NCBI RefSeq assembly: GCF_963675165.1
Contig: NC_087377.1
Coordinates: forward strand, 6,465,122 to 6,529,121
Length of the DNA stretch: 64,000 bases
Direction of reading: 5' to 3'
Origin: Halichondria panicea
Lineage: Eukaryota > Porifera > Demospongiae > Suberitida > Halichondriidae
The translations under genes were made by a program, and so were the position numbers. Position 1 is the stretch's first letter. Every line of letters begins with the position of its first letter. The notes below the pieces were generated by a model. It was not told the DNA's origin. It worked only from the letters and a program-made list of their open reading frames with translations, and did no database searches. Of the stretch, positions 19,302 through 33,100 are shown in pieces.

Positions 19302-22300
19302 ATGTCAAACGGTGGAGCCTCGACCAGTGGTGCAAGTAAGTCTTTGTGTTTCTTTGCTTCCATGATGTGTGTACACAGCAATCTACTCAGCTATGATATC
19401 TTCGTATGCATGCCACATTCTAAAGTATTGTGCTGTTGACAAAGTGTTGAGGAATTGTAAAGTTTAAGTTTGCTGTTCTTCATCACCTAATTGTGTTAGC
19501 ATTAAGTGAAAAATGCCAGGCCTTAATAGTGCAGTATAGCCGGTTTTACCTACGTACCTGTACCTAAATTCCTACCAATTTTTGTAGCTATAATTATACC
19601 AATATTGTACGTATATAAATACTATAGGGAAGGCTAAACAAAGGATGCCGGCAACTTGAATTAGCTCGTTTTATGGTACTATATACTGGGATGTAGTTGT
19701 TTGCTGTTGTGTGTGTGTGTGTGTGTTTTAAATGTCTGGGAAAAACCTGCTTATCTTGACAGTTAGTATCTCTCTCCCATGTAAGGCCAACCTACACTTT
19801 AGCACCACACAGACAGGACATATTTTAGTATACACAGATTGTCAATACCTTGTCTGGCCTGTGCTAGTACATCACACCCTTTCTTGACTTTGGGAAGTTA
19901 TGAATTCATACTTGATGTAATTGAGGTTGATGTAATTATGCTAATGTTACAGTTCTGTGTAAACTGCAGCAGTAACACCCTCACACACATGTATGGGGCA
20001 CATAATGGGAAATAAGTACAGCCTGGTTAGCACTCCTCCATGACTTGAATTGTCCAGTGCATTCATCACATCCTGCTCTACTAATCCTATACCTAGCTGC
20101 TCTTAAAATTACATATCACCCACCCTCTAAACACACACTACACACACAGCTCCTGATGATTTTGACGATCACGGGGACACAGTGACAGTGTTTCAACATG
20201 AGGGCGATGGAGAGAACACAGAGCACCTTCAGTCCATGGACCTCCACGATGTCAAGACCGCCCTTGAGAAAGATGCCGAATTGGACGAGGTACGTACTAA
20301 AGCAGACCTCCTGCTGTTGATTTGCCCGTCAGGTTTAGGAGAATACACCTACACTGTACATGTAGTAGTCTGATACAACAATGTAGTTTGCTGAAGTGCT
20401 ATGTCCTGTCACCAGCTAATGTATGTGTGGGATGTGGCACTTCCTCTGATGTGGCTAGCTGTTGGTAGCAAAACCTTTGAAGTTGTGGTGGTGGCTTGAC
20501 CACAGGGGGCACTAATCTTGCTTTCTGAAGGACTGCTATTATCACTAGCTAAAGTAGTAAAGATTGTTCTCCCAGCTACACTGCAAAAGAACACTGGTCT
20601 AATACTCTCAAGCAGTAGCAAAACAAGAAGTGTGGGCACTAGAGATAATGGTTACCTGTTTAGACAGTGAGATATGTGCTTTTTAGTGTTGTGAATTGTG
20701 GCCTATGCTTGTTGCCATTGTTTGTTGTGGTATTGTGCCCTGGTCATTGTTAATGCTGAGGTCTAGACTAATTCAATTACCTGGCCCCACACACTAAATC
20801 CTTGGTGTGCAGCTGGACCTATTTTAGCACTACCTCAGTGGCTAAAATGCCACTTTATAATAGGATCAGCTGCTTGTGTGTGGTTGTGCCTCTATGCTCA
20901 TGCACCTCATCATTCACCATCAACTAGATGCGAGCACTTACATGACAACTAGTACATGTGTATAATTAATTTACATTGCAATCTACTGTACAATTTGTGG
21001 TGCAGTCTGATGTACACTTAGTTGCTGCAATCCACACACACAAACACACAGCCTGGATCAGCAGGCAAGGCGGCTACCTCCCCAACGTCAGCAGGTGAGT
21101 CTCATTCAGGTTAGCTCATTCCCTGTATGGTTAATTGCTTGTGAGTGTTGGCGGTGATTCAAATCTCTCCTCTCCCCCATTGTTCTGCCTAATGTAACTG
21201 CCAACACTTACACTGGGCTGGAACAAAGTATAATAAATAAAGATGCAGTGGTTGCCTGGTATTATGGACTGGTACAGTTTGGGGACATACATGTAGGGCC
21301 TCTAGTGTATCCCGTGTTGTACCAGGTTTGTACTTACAGCCTGTGCATACTTACAGCCTGTGCATCCTAATGGATCAGAATTTAATAGTTCACTGTTTAT
21401 TACGATGATAGCATTTTTAATAAGCACTGTGCTAGTTGTATTGTATTACAGAACTATTTGGGTGGTCTGTAACAATGCTTACAGGTTTTCTGGTAACCAT
21501 TGGAGCTTGTCTTGCTGTGGGAATTGTCATTGGGGAAGGTTGATAGGTTCAACCGGAGTAGTGTAGAGACAATGACACTGTGTATATGTATCCATGTATA
21601 CTGTTCCCAAATGCTATGTCTTATTGACTCTTCTCTCCCTTTTATGCACTAGCTGGCAGTGCTAGTCTTCAGCAAACCACCATTCGTCCCATCATACAAC
21701 CAATGGTGAGTGTGTGTGTGAGAATTTGATTAATTTACACGGAAAGCTTGATTCCATAGATCTAATTTACATTGTTTGTAGAGCCTGATTTAAGTTCATT
21801 TAGTAGAGCTTGTATTATAATTATAGTAACAGCCTTTTGGGAGTGTCATGTACATGTATTGAATAATTATTCTGCAGGTATGTTGTTTCTAGCTTTTGAA
21901 AAGTCCACTATCTCAGTGTGGCCTACCAACAAACACTTCATCACTACTATTGGTTGTAATTTGTCATAAAAGCAATTATGCACTACCTTCAAAGGTTTGG
22001 CTAGTTTGCCTTTGTTTGAAGTACCTGCATGTTGCTTTGAGTGGTAATTGATCACTAGACCCTGGAATGCTTTTAAGTGGGGGGCAATAAATTGCACATT
22101 CCTTCTAAATATAGGATTACAGTTCAGCCATCAACACCCCCTCACACACACTCCTAATGTACTTTCATTCATGCATACACTACTGTACAGCTCTATGCGA
22201 ATGGTTTCATGGTTCCACCCTTTGCTGCTGGAACCTCAATCTTCTCTGCTGGAATAAGACCCATTAAGATGGAGGGATCCGAATGGTAAGTTGTTTAGCT

Positions 22301-25300
22301 TGCAAATAATATCGCATAGCTGGTAATTTTCGGGGTTGACCTCAAACCTCAAACTTGTAATGCCTCGAAAAATAATGGTGATACATGTACCAGGAGTGCA
22401 TGATATTCCTACACTCTTGGTAGTACCCATGATGTTTCCCTGCTGTGTACAAGACTGTTTCTCTGAGTACATGTCTATTGTTCAGGGCTGGCTTATCCAA
22501 TTAAAGTTGTTTATGTTGTGACCCTCAATGTGCAGTTAACTAATTTCATCAACACTCTTAGACAGAACTACAACAACTCTAATGTTTGGAAACTTACAGT
22601 ATAAACTCAGTGCTGTGGATGAGATTTAAACATGTACATGTACGTACTGGCGTGGCAAATACGTACACACAGGTTGCTAAGTGAAGCACTCTGCAACAAA
22701 ATGAATATACAGTGTACATGAATTGTTATGGTAGCAGAGCTTACAAAGTAGAACTAGTGCACCTGTAAGTAGATTTGCCTGGCTTGTATGGCCTTGTTAA
22801 TATTATTGGATTAAGCCTACATGTGCATGTTGTTATAATAAGCAGATTCCCTCCAACCACAACCATGAACAGTTTGTACATGCCCTCACAAGCACACATG
22901 TGCATGCACACCCATAATTTTATAGGAAAGTTTCGCAAGCACCCACAGTAACTGGTATACCGTATAGATACCCAACTGCTGGTTTCCTACCAGTTGACCA
23001 ATCAGGTTTTAGACCTGCCGCTGGCTACCCCTTTATGATTCCCGGGCAGTATGCAGTGGCTACTCGTTATCAACAGGTGAGCAGTCTACATTGTATGTGA
23101 TATATACATGTACGATCATGTATATACTGTAGCTACCGTTTTAATTTCTTGGAACAAGTACCTCAAAAGTTCATTCAAGAACTTGGCACACAGAAGCCAC
23201 TGCATGAATGTTAAGTGCTGTATAATTGTACTCAATTAGTGAATGTTTTCAGTTGTTCGAAGCCAAAAATAGCCACGAACCTTCATGGCTCGAAAGCATT
23301 GCCGTGTTTGCACATTGGTACTGTATAATAAGGTTAGAGCAGCTGTGCTTGCATACCTTACAAGTGGCTCTGAAATGAGTCTCACTGTAGTTTCCTCTCC
23401 CTCCCTCTTTAGTTTACTACCTTCGGACAGCCAGCCCCTAATGCAGCAGTACAACCCAACTCAGGCCTTGTACAACCACAGGTGCGCATGACAGTCAAAG
23501 TCTGTAGTATGAAAATTGTATGGTGCCCTATATTAATAGAGGCAGTGTACGTGTACAGTATGTGTGATCAGTGTGATTCTGACCACAGGTGAAAGAGAAG
23601 AAGCCGCACATCAAAAAACCACTAAATGCATTCATGATCTTCATGAAAACCAAGAGAGCGGAAGTTATAAAGGAGTGCACGTTGAAAGAGTCTGCAGCCA
23701 TTAACCAGATACTCGGCAAAATGGTGAGTGAGTATTATTCTATTCAGTGATTCGTATATAATTATTATATACATTGTAGATTCCTTTGCCTCTTGTCATG
23801 GTGGTTACTATCTTTGATTCCATAACAGTGGCACGCGCTGGATCGCAGTGAACAAGCCACGTACTATGAAATGGCAAGAGAAGAGAGAGCGAGACATATG
23901 CAGGTAGTTACAACAGACTAAAACAATTAATGCATTAATTACTATAATAATTACACATGCAGGCATGTAATTACTTTATTTGGCGGATATGTATAGGAAT
24001 TGATACCCGCATACCTGTACTTGAGACTTGTTTGTGTACGTGTCCATACAACAACACTGTTTATGATTGCCCTATATGAATACATTCCTTGTACATGTAG
24101 TATAGATACAAGCAATCACGTACACACTAAAACTTTTATCAGAAGCTTTTTGTTGCACGTTACACTGTACTTAAATGTCTGCATTAATGCCGTCCTCTAA
24201 CAGATGTACCCTGGCTGGTCAGCACGCGACAACTATGCTGTTCACAAGAAGAGGAAAAAGAGAAAAGCCAAATCTGAGAAGGGGAATGACGAAGGTATGG
24301 ACAGTATCACTAACTATGACAGTCAGGGTTTCATGCAGAGGGGGAGGGCCATGCAAGCATGGGATTCCCCCTGGAATTATGTCATAACAACAACAAAAAA
24401 TTTAATATGGTTGACTTAACGGCTTGAAGCACACAAAACAAATTACAATCATTCCTCAAGATTTTTTACTGGGTGGAGGGGCTACTCAATATCTCCAGGG
24501 CCTTACGCCCATCGTTATCCCCCCGCGCTAAGAGTCCTGTATGAAACCCTGAGTCAATCAAATACATATATTTGCTAAGCCCTTTGCACATTGGTCCTTA
24601 TTATTTTGACCTATACATGTACAAGTCATGTAGCAATACTCAATACGCGTTGGATAAAATTAAAACTGCTTGTGAAGAAACGAGTTAGGTAGCTCACAGT
24701 CATTGTACTTGGGGTGTCCAAATCACTTGTACTTTGTTGTTCCAGTTGAGGGTTCGACTGACAGCTGTGCCCTGGGTGAGAGTGAAGGAGAGAGGTGTCC
24801 TGATAAACATCCAGACAACTCCTCTAACTGGTGTGCACTTTGCAGGTGAGTAAGACTGTAACCCATGCATGCAGGCCCTCGCATAATTACTGTGATGTAT
24901 ACAATCTTGCATCACCTACGTACCACCACACATGCATGATGATTTACACCTTGTACCACAACTCAGAAGAGAATAAGTATACATCCATGAACTTATAATT
25001 ATAACCACTATGATAATCCTCATTATGCATGTACAGTGGCATTACACTACTATATCACTTTTGTGCAGACGTAAAAGAAAGTGTGTCAAACGAAATAACG
25101 ACGATGAGCTAGATATCTCGGATGTCACTAAAAATGGAAAAGTTGCTTCTATTTTGGGAACTGTTGGACAGGATCGCAATGAAGACAGTACATATGTCAC
25201 TACAGAATGCCGGGAGGATGTCATTGTGTTGTCAGAAACTAACCAATCAGAATGCAGTATCATCCAAGCTCCAATCACATTACAAACAATCCCAACATAA
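19302..25300 (+). CDS. TCF/LEF: Tcf/Lef HMG-box transcription factor with C-clamp
   Basis: Twelve exons (19302-19335, 20150-20289, 21052-21094, 21653-21705, 22191-22285, 22926-23076, 23413-23481, 23589-23723, 23829-23903, 24204-24294, 24746-24845, 25069-25300) join in frame to 405 residues. The acidic N terminus '[19 protein letters not shown]' fits the beta-catenin-binding region. A Pro/Gly/Gln-rich middle follows. The HMG box covers about residues 202-272 ('[19 protein letters not shown]', '[17 protein letters not shown]', '[19 protein letters not shown]'), then a basic tail [11 protein letters not shown]-clamp has Cys 313, 325, 328 and 334 ('[12 protein letters not shown]'). It is the nuclear effector of Wnt/beta-catenin signalling. 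The acceptors of exons 2 and 3 are CA-rich. Motifs upstream suggest autoregulation. Confidence 0.95.
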
Positions 25301-25971
25301 AACTACTGAGTGTATACATGTATTTTGTTTCCATGGCGATTGCTGTAGTCTCAATTCGAATGGTTGTTTTCTGTGTCATGAAAGCTCTCAGTCACTTGAC
25401 AGGATATTTTCATACCTCACACACATGCATGCATGCTTTCCAAATCTTCAATTTATTTTCAGCCACATCAAAAAGGATTAAACAACGTATGCTATAACTA
25501 GAATAAATTGATGAACTGAATAATTTGTATATGGAATGCATGCCAGACATAGCCTTATATAATTTAAATGGAACTGCAAGACAATACGTACTCTATAGAT
25601 CTACATGTATATATCAATGATGAAGTTAATTGGTGCTATAACTGTAGCATAATATAATTATGCACCCTCGATTAGCCAAATACATGCAGTCTCAAACCTG
25701 CCAAAAACAAGACGAACCCCAGTTAAGGGGAATTTTGTGTCCCCTTACCTTTTCCATACATGTTTGGGATTCGAGGCATGCCCAAATACGGGAAAAAATT
25801 ACATGCCTCAATTAACTATTAGCAACTTCGTGTGCTGTTGATGGCATTTCTGATGGACGCAGTGCGGGGCACCGTTTATGCGTCAATGGCAGGTAGAGGG
25901 TACAAGATGTGTCTAATTTTTATGTATGTACACGTAGACGTTACTTATGAGATAATGCTATTGTCTTTCCA
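25301..25971. other. Convergent spacer Tcf / DNAI1
   Basis: 671 bases between the ends of two converging genes. AATAAA at 25502-25507 is a plausible Tcf polyadenylation signal. I see no further gene or clear repeat. Confidence 0.6.
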
Positions 25972-28900
25972 TCAGTTTTCCCGTTGCTTCTCGAGTAGTG
26001 GTTCACGCACAAACGAGATAAGTTTCTCAATCCTTGCCACCTCTGTGTCTTTGGTTCGATTCTTCTCCTGTGAGGACATGCAAACTACATGACTTTGTAT
26101 AACAATAGATTCGGAAGAAACGAGGGGCTGGCAACAAGTGAAATCTTGTAATTAATAAGAAATATACTAGAAATACGCCTGTACGATATTAATACTAGGA
26201 GGTATTCCCCCATTACAAGAGCCCACAAGGAACCACGCCTTCTTAGGGAAAAGGGTGTGATCTCCAGTATTGCGGTGCGTACATGAATGAGGAGACTACA
26301 CACTTTCCCTGAACCACAGTGATAGCCTCGAATCCAGCAGTTTCTACGGACAGACAGACACACAAACACACTACCATATATATACCTCGCTGCGCATGTG
26401 CACACCGAGGAATAACATTAAGCCCATGTGATTTTCATACAGTAGTAGGTTATACATATAACTCACCGTGAGGTTCTTCCGGAGGTTAGGAGAGAGTTTG
26501 AGACAGATGACGGTGCCCCTATCATCACCAATGATGACTATCGGATAGACAGGGTTGAAGCACACATGAGTCAGTTTAGTGCGCTTTTTCTGAATCACTG
26601 TGGGATTGAGTACGTGCACATGTAGAAAACAGATAATAATGTACACATAATACAGGTAAATGTTCATGAATGACATTGTACTGCTGCATGTGTCGAATTG
26701 AAGTACATGATACATTTACCTACTACTCTAGAGTGGAGATTTGAAGGGTGAGTACAAACAATGAAACACAAATTCAAAGTACAAGCTGGACACTAGAATC
26801 TAATTTAAAACTATAACTACTTCTGGGACGCCGTGTTCTCATCTTTCACAGCTACATGTATGTCACTCTAGCTCTCACCTGATTGGACGCAGAGTGGCTC
26901 GTACTTGTTGATACTGAGGTCAAACACATACGCCTTGCCACCTGCAGTTACAGCAGCAAATACAGTAGAGCAATATGGCGACCATGCCACGTCTCCAACA
27001 ACATTGTTGAGGTCAAAGGAGAACATTGGATTCCTGTAGAGATATTACAGACAAAATTGATGCAAGTAGATCTAACATTAGGAGGCAAACATTATTGAGA
27101 CTGACACACACATCACATTGCATGCAGTACCTTAAACGTACAGTCTGTATAAAATACGTTGTCAAGGTAACAAGGATGTAATAAAGGTCATACAGTCCCT
27201 TCCGTGTTATATTAGCCTCGAGGCATTACTTGGTAAGGGATCGTTGTGATATAAAACACATAATTTATAGCATGAGAATCCTCCCACCACTTATCAGGGG
27301 CATAACTAGCAATGAGGCAGAGGAGGCCCTTGCCTCCTGTACTATTGAACTTCAAGTGCCATGTGACTCAGCTTTTAATAGCTCTGGCTAGCTAACTTCT
27401 GGATAACTAGCCAACTAGGTATATAGAATGAGCAGAAAATGAGCTCTGTCACCGTCTTGTTGACGAAAAAAGGAGAAGAAGAGCAGGTAAATAGCAGTTA
27501 TACTGCCATTTATCTGCATTCTAGCGATAATTAGTGGGTGTGGTTTTCGGTTAAACATTTTGCGGGGGCGTTGCCTCCTTCCTGTAAAATTTCTAGTTAC
27601 TCCCCTGCTTATTATACAGCATGCTTAGTTACTTTCTAGTGTGGTCCCATATTTTGACTGTCCAGTCAGCTCCACAAGAGGCAAAAACATTTTGATGGAA
27701 AGGGTTCCAGCTGATGGAGTGTACTGCCATGTGATGGGCCTGTGAGATGTGTGGAGGAGGGTTGTGATGGCATACATCTACACACATGATATGTACACAA
27801 TATAATTTCCTTGTATGTTTGTCCTAACCAAGTACCAACATGTAGTCAGGCTGTACACGTGTAGCTACGTACAGTACGTACATGTACATGTGCGCACACG
27901 CTTTATTTGTTTTACGCATTAATAATGATCATACATGTACCGTATTTACTTGATTAAACGCCCGGGCGTTTATTTCAGATCAAAGTCTTTAGAGGGGGCG
28001 TTTAAACGAGGAGGGCATTTAATCCAGGAGGACGTTTATTGTTATGTCTACTCGAAAACTCTTGCACAGCAGCAGTTATTGTGCTCTTTTTGGGCTGCTG
28101 TCTCAGCTTAAATCTATTTCTCAGCTTAAAAGTCATAGGAGTGCCCTCTGTGTCGGTAACTCTCTCTCTCCATCGATTCATCATAAAAAGTATTATTATT
28201 CTATGCTGCCATGCTTGCAACTGGGTTTCACATGCTATTTCAGCTCCACCCACAGTGCCACGCCCCATATATGGGTGATTATTTAAGATGGGCGTTTACA
28301 GAGCTTTTATCCTGGGCGTTTAAACGAGATGGGCGTTTATTCAAGGAGGGCGTTTAATCAAGTAAATACGGTATGTACTTGTAGGTGCCGGTAATTTTGT
28401 ATTACAAAAATGTGTACCTTGTACACGTCGAGGTAGTGGGTAGTGTAGGCTTTAGAGCACTTGTAAATCTGGCCCTCTTCAGAGCCAACTAAGAACAAGT
28501 GGTCAACAAATGGACTGAATCCAATCGCTGTACCAGAGCCTGTGTATAGGGTGGACACAATAATTATTATACAGTACGTGCATGTATAAATAATACTTGG
28601 GATTAACTAGGAAACTGCCGTATACCAGGTTTCGAATGTGAGACTCTTTTGAATGCGAATTGCGAGTTTTTGCATAGGAGGCAAACGAAAGACCCGCAAA
28701 GGAGAGAGAATGCGCATACAGTTACTAAAATTGCAACAGTTGAAAACGCAATCAGGCTTGTACAAATGTTATTCGCAATGACAACTACGTTGTCAAAACT
28801 GGATATATGGTAGTATGTACATGTACATGAACTTCACTTGCTGTACATGTATAATATAGAATGCACAAATTGCAGAGAGTGCTTACTGAGTGTGAAATCC

Positions 28901-30108
28901 TTCTGCCCCTCGACACTGTTCTTGAGTGTAAGAGCATCTTGGAATTGAAGCTCATTTTTGACCAGTTTCCATGTGACCACTCGACCGTCAGCAGACACAG
29001 AGTAGAAGTTGAGGTTGCCATCCATATCATTTTTCTGCCAGCTCACCTACGCCATAAATAGAGTGTCCAATTTATCAAGTTACATGCATTGAAAAACAGT
29101 ACTATACTGGGGGAATTCAAGGCCTAAAATGTAGCGTTTTGTGTGCAACCCCTCAAACAAACGCCACCTCTGTATAGTAACCCATAGCTTTGTTCCATAA
29201 CAGTGTTTGTAACACAGCTAGAAATCGAGTGCCAACACTTTTTTGGGGGTGATAATTACATGCATACGAACACACCGTAGTGACTTGCATACCTGCCAGA
29301 CAGGGTCTGAATGTTTCCCGGTGTTAGCGGTGGCCTTGTAGATGGCCTCTTTAGAGTTCTCTTGAAGGTCATAGACGAGCACAGTGCCATCATAGAGCCC
29401 TGCGGCCACTAGGTAGGGGTGCTCAGGGTGTATGTCCAAACACATCACTCCACTGGGGGTCTCAAAGATATACCTGGAGGGGGGGGGGGGGTAACATTGC
29501 ATGTTATAAAAGTACATGTGTTCAGACTATTGTTACAGGTAAAAAGATCCTTATGTGTGCTCATTAAAATCGTACACTTGTACACAAAGCAATCATTGGT
29601 AACTGGCATTGAAACAGGAAATACCACGAGAAGACACATGCACTTTGCATGCTGGTGACAACGTACTCAGGATAGGTTGGGTTCTTCAGAGAATGGAAGC
29701 AAATCAACCCTCCACTGCCTTGATCAGTGAACTCATCTGAAACAAAAGGAGGCATGCTAAGCAAGGCACAGCTACATGTAGTACAGTGATAGTGGTCACC
29801 CCAACAGTGGTGCTGTAATAAAGAGGTGGCATGCTAACACACGTCAAAACACACGCTATGAAGACTTTTGGACTCATTAACCTAGCTACATGTAGGTGAC
29901 CTGATTACAGGATTACAACAATAGACAGTGTTCACTGTACTCACAAGAACCACGACCCACAGCAAACAGGTCACTGTACAGAGGGTTCCATGACAGTGCT
30001 GTAATAGCTGCTTTTCGAGCCGCCTTGTCAAATTTGAACCGCCAGAGGGGAAGCATTGAGCCCACATTATCTCTAAACTGGTCTCCAGGGTCATCATAAT
30101 ACTTGAAA

Positions 30109-30188
<80 letters not shown>

Positions 30189-33100
30189 TGTGCGTGTGTT
30201 TGCGTGCATGCGTGCATATGTGTGTGATGTTCCTACAGTAGGGTCCCTAGCAGAGGAGGTTGGACGCGATCACTGGACACGATCACTGGACACGATCACG
30301 TGCATTACTTTTTGCTGAACTAACAATTTTATGTAAACTTCTAACTGGTTATGCACGCGGTCATTGTCAACTGAAGGCAATATTTCTGTGACTATCAGTA
30401 GTCTACCGTCATAAAAGTTATATGGCGATCACCTTTGGGTTCTTTGCTCACCTTACCATACATGTACAAATGTCATGTACATGTAGGTACTAAACAACTA
30501 TAAAAAAAGTTATGCCTACCTCTGGCTTTACTGAGCTTATAACAGTCACCTGACTAGCTGTAAACTATGTAAATGTACATGTATGGTAAGGTGAGCAAAG
30601 AACCCAAAGGTGATCGCCATATGCTCGTTAGGAGTGGCACGTGAATGATCATGTAACCTCCTCTGGGTCCCTATAGCTAGTAGTGGAACTTTTATGACGG
30701 TAGACTACATGTATGTACAGTATGTACATGTATGTGCATTTATACACATGTACATGTGTTGCTTGAGCAGGAAAATTATGAATTGTGATGATGCGTGCTG
30801 GCGTGCCTAACCACTACCTGCAACTCTCAAATAATGTACTGTATGAAGTGAGTATTCACTTCGTAGCTAATTACCTTGGGCAATTTCATCGAATGTGTTC
30901 TGATTGACCATTCGCTCCATGATCTTGGCGGCAGTCTTCACTCGTGTAATGTCATCACTTGATATCTCAGAGCTTGAAGACTTCGTCTCCTTTTTAACTT
31001 CCTCACCTACATGTGTAGAAAATATGCAAGATTCTATTAACACAATTTACTGTACACTGTACATGTATGCTTACTTTAATTGTGCATAAATTATACATAA
31101 ATAGCAAAATACAGTAATGAGATCCTCCATGCTTCATGTGTTACACATTTATTACAATAGCCATTGTTGTTCCTTGTTTGCTTGTACATTTGTTGTAGAC
31201 ATGCAAACACAAGGAACAAGAATGGCTATGGCAATACGTACGAAACTATGTGACTGACCTTTGCCCTTTTTCTCTTTGGCCTTGTCTTGCTTGATGAGAT
31301 CTTCCACGTAGGCATCGAATATCTCCATCTGAGGTCGATCATAGTTAGTGAATATGTACGGGCATATGCACCAACTACACTACGTACGTACATGTTAGTA
31401 TAACTACATATCTACATAATTATGTACATGATCGTAAAAGTACAACCGGTCTATACCTGGTTAGCATTGACTGAGAAGTCAGCTCTTGGAGGTGGCTCAG
31501 TTGCAGTACCCCTGTCCTGCATAAATGCAAGAACATACAACTGTCACATTGGGTTGTACAGCACGTTACAGTGTTTTATCGGCTACATGCTGGTAAGCTT
31601 GAATACGTAACACATGTATAAACACCGCGAGCACACTCTTTATGTGCTCCTGATCATCGATACACAGTAGACTAAGATGTAATACACTGTAGCTCCCTCA
31701 ATGCTTTCTATGGTATCATTCATTGATCTCAGAAAAGTTTACGTACTTGTACATGTATGTGATAATTTGTTCCAGTGTTGTTAGTACATTGGTTTACATG
31801 TCCCAATAATTATTATTCATACTCAAACGGAGTAGAAGGATGAACGCAAAGCTTTTATTACAGAAGATAGTGGAACAAAAAGCCTACTCTAATTTTCTAA
31901 GCAATCTTGAAGCAGACACAAGGCACTTGGGGCACAGGTACATTATCTCATTGTCTCGTTGCTCAAAGGAACACAGTTTTCAGAGAAGCAGAAAATAGAC
32001 GAGTTCAAGGAACTAGGGCAACAAATCAAAAAACACATGTCTCTAGTTCCAGAACTGCTAGACATTAAAGACAAGAATGCTTACTGTCAGTTTTCTCACA
32101 AAATAATGATGAGTTTGAAGAGCTGCAAAGTGGTTTTTGGTCTGATTACACATTTTGCATGCATAACTGCACAGAAATGTGTGTACTTGTTACGTTGACC
32201 ATCATTAAATGAAGCTTTACTTACATGTGTGTGGAAATATATTATGGCAATATTTACTTACTCTGAATGGGTTATTGAGAGTTTGTGAAGCTCTCTCAGA
32301 GTAATTAAACTGGTTTCTCAATTGCTTCTGCTCTCCACCAGACTGCTTGTCTCCAGACTCTGGCCCCTCCTCCTCCTCCTACAGTGTAAACATGGGGACG
32401 TACAGTTGTACACAAAATTGACGATGTGCTAACACTGAATCATATAATGTACGTAAATAGGCCTAAATACAGTACAAACAGGTAATGTAAACTGCAAAAG
32501 GTCTTGTCCAAGTACAGTACACGCACAACACACAGTACATTATACTCAAGTAGTCTGTATGTATTATAAGTACTGTTGTACGTACGTACGTACCAATGTG
32601 CAGTACATATTGATGCCCACTAACTATTAATGTACGATAGACACTGTACCCCATCATCTTCGACCTCGCTTTCATCTGATTGGTCAGCATCCTTGTTAAG
32701 CTGACGCTGAGCCTCGTCACTGTCCTTATGCAGAAGATTGCTTTCCATGGCAAAGTGGATGGCTAGCTGATCAATGGCCGCTACCTGCACATTTGTGGAG
32801 TGTGTTAATTACTATCCACTACTAATTCACTGCACCAACGTTACCAGGTACATGTAATGTAGATGTGAATCATTTGATGCTTGAGTATACAGTACAGTAT
32901 ACATGTACATGCATGTACAAATACAATGTAGTAGGAAATGGCAGTGCATTAGTGATGTGTATAATTATTTAAGCGGGTGTTTTGCGTATAATGGGGAAAA
33001 ACTGACTGTTAGTATATAATTAAACTAAGGTCGCATAATGCTTTGAGTGCCACTGCGTAGTTAGTCATTACTCCAATAACTCCTGACTTACGCATTAATA

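Noticed and set aside
25832-26092. 86-codon plus-strand ORF over the DNAI1 3' end
   Set aside because: It overlaps the last DNAI1 exon antisense and has no domain or splice support.
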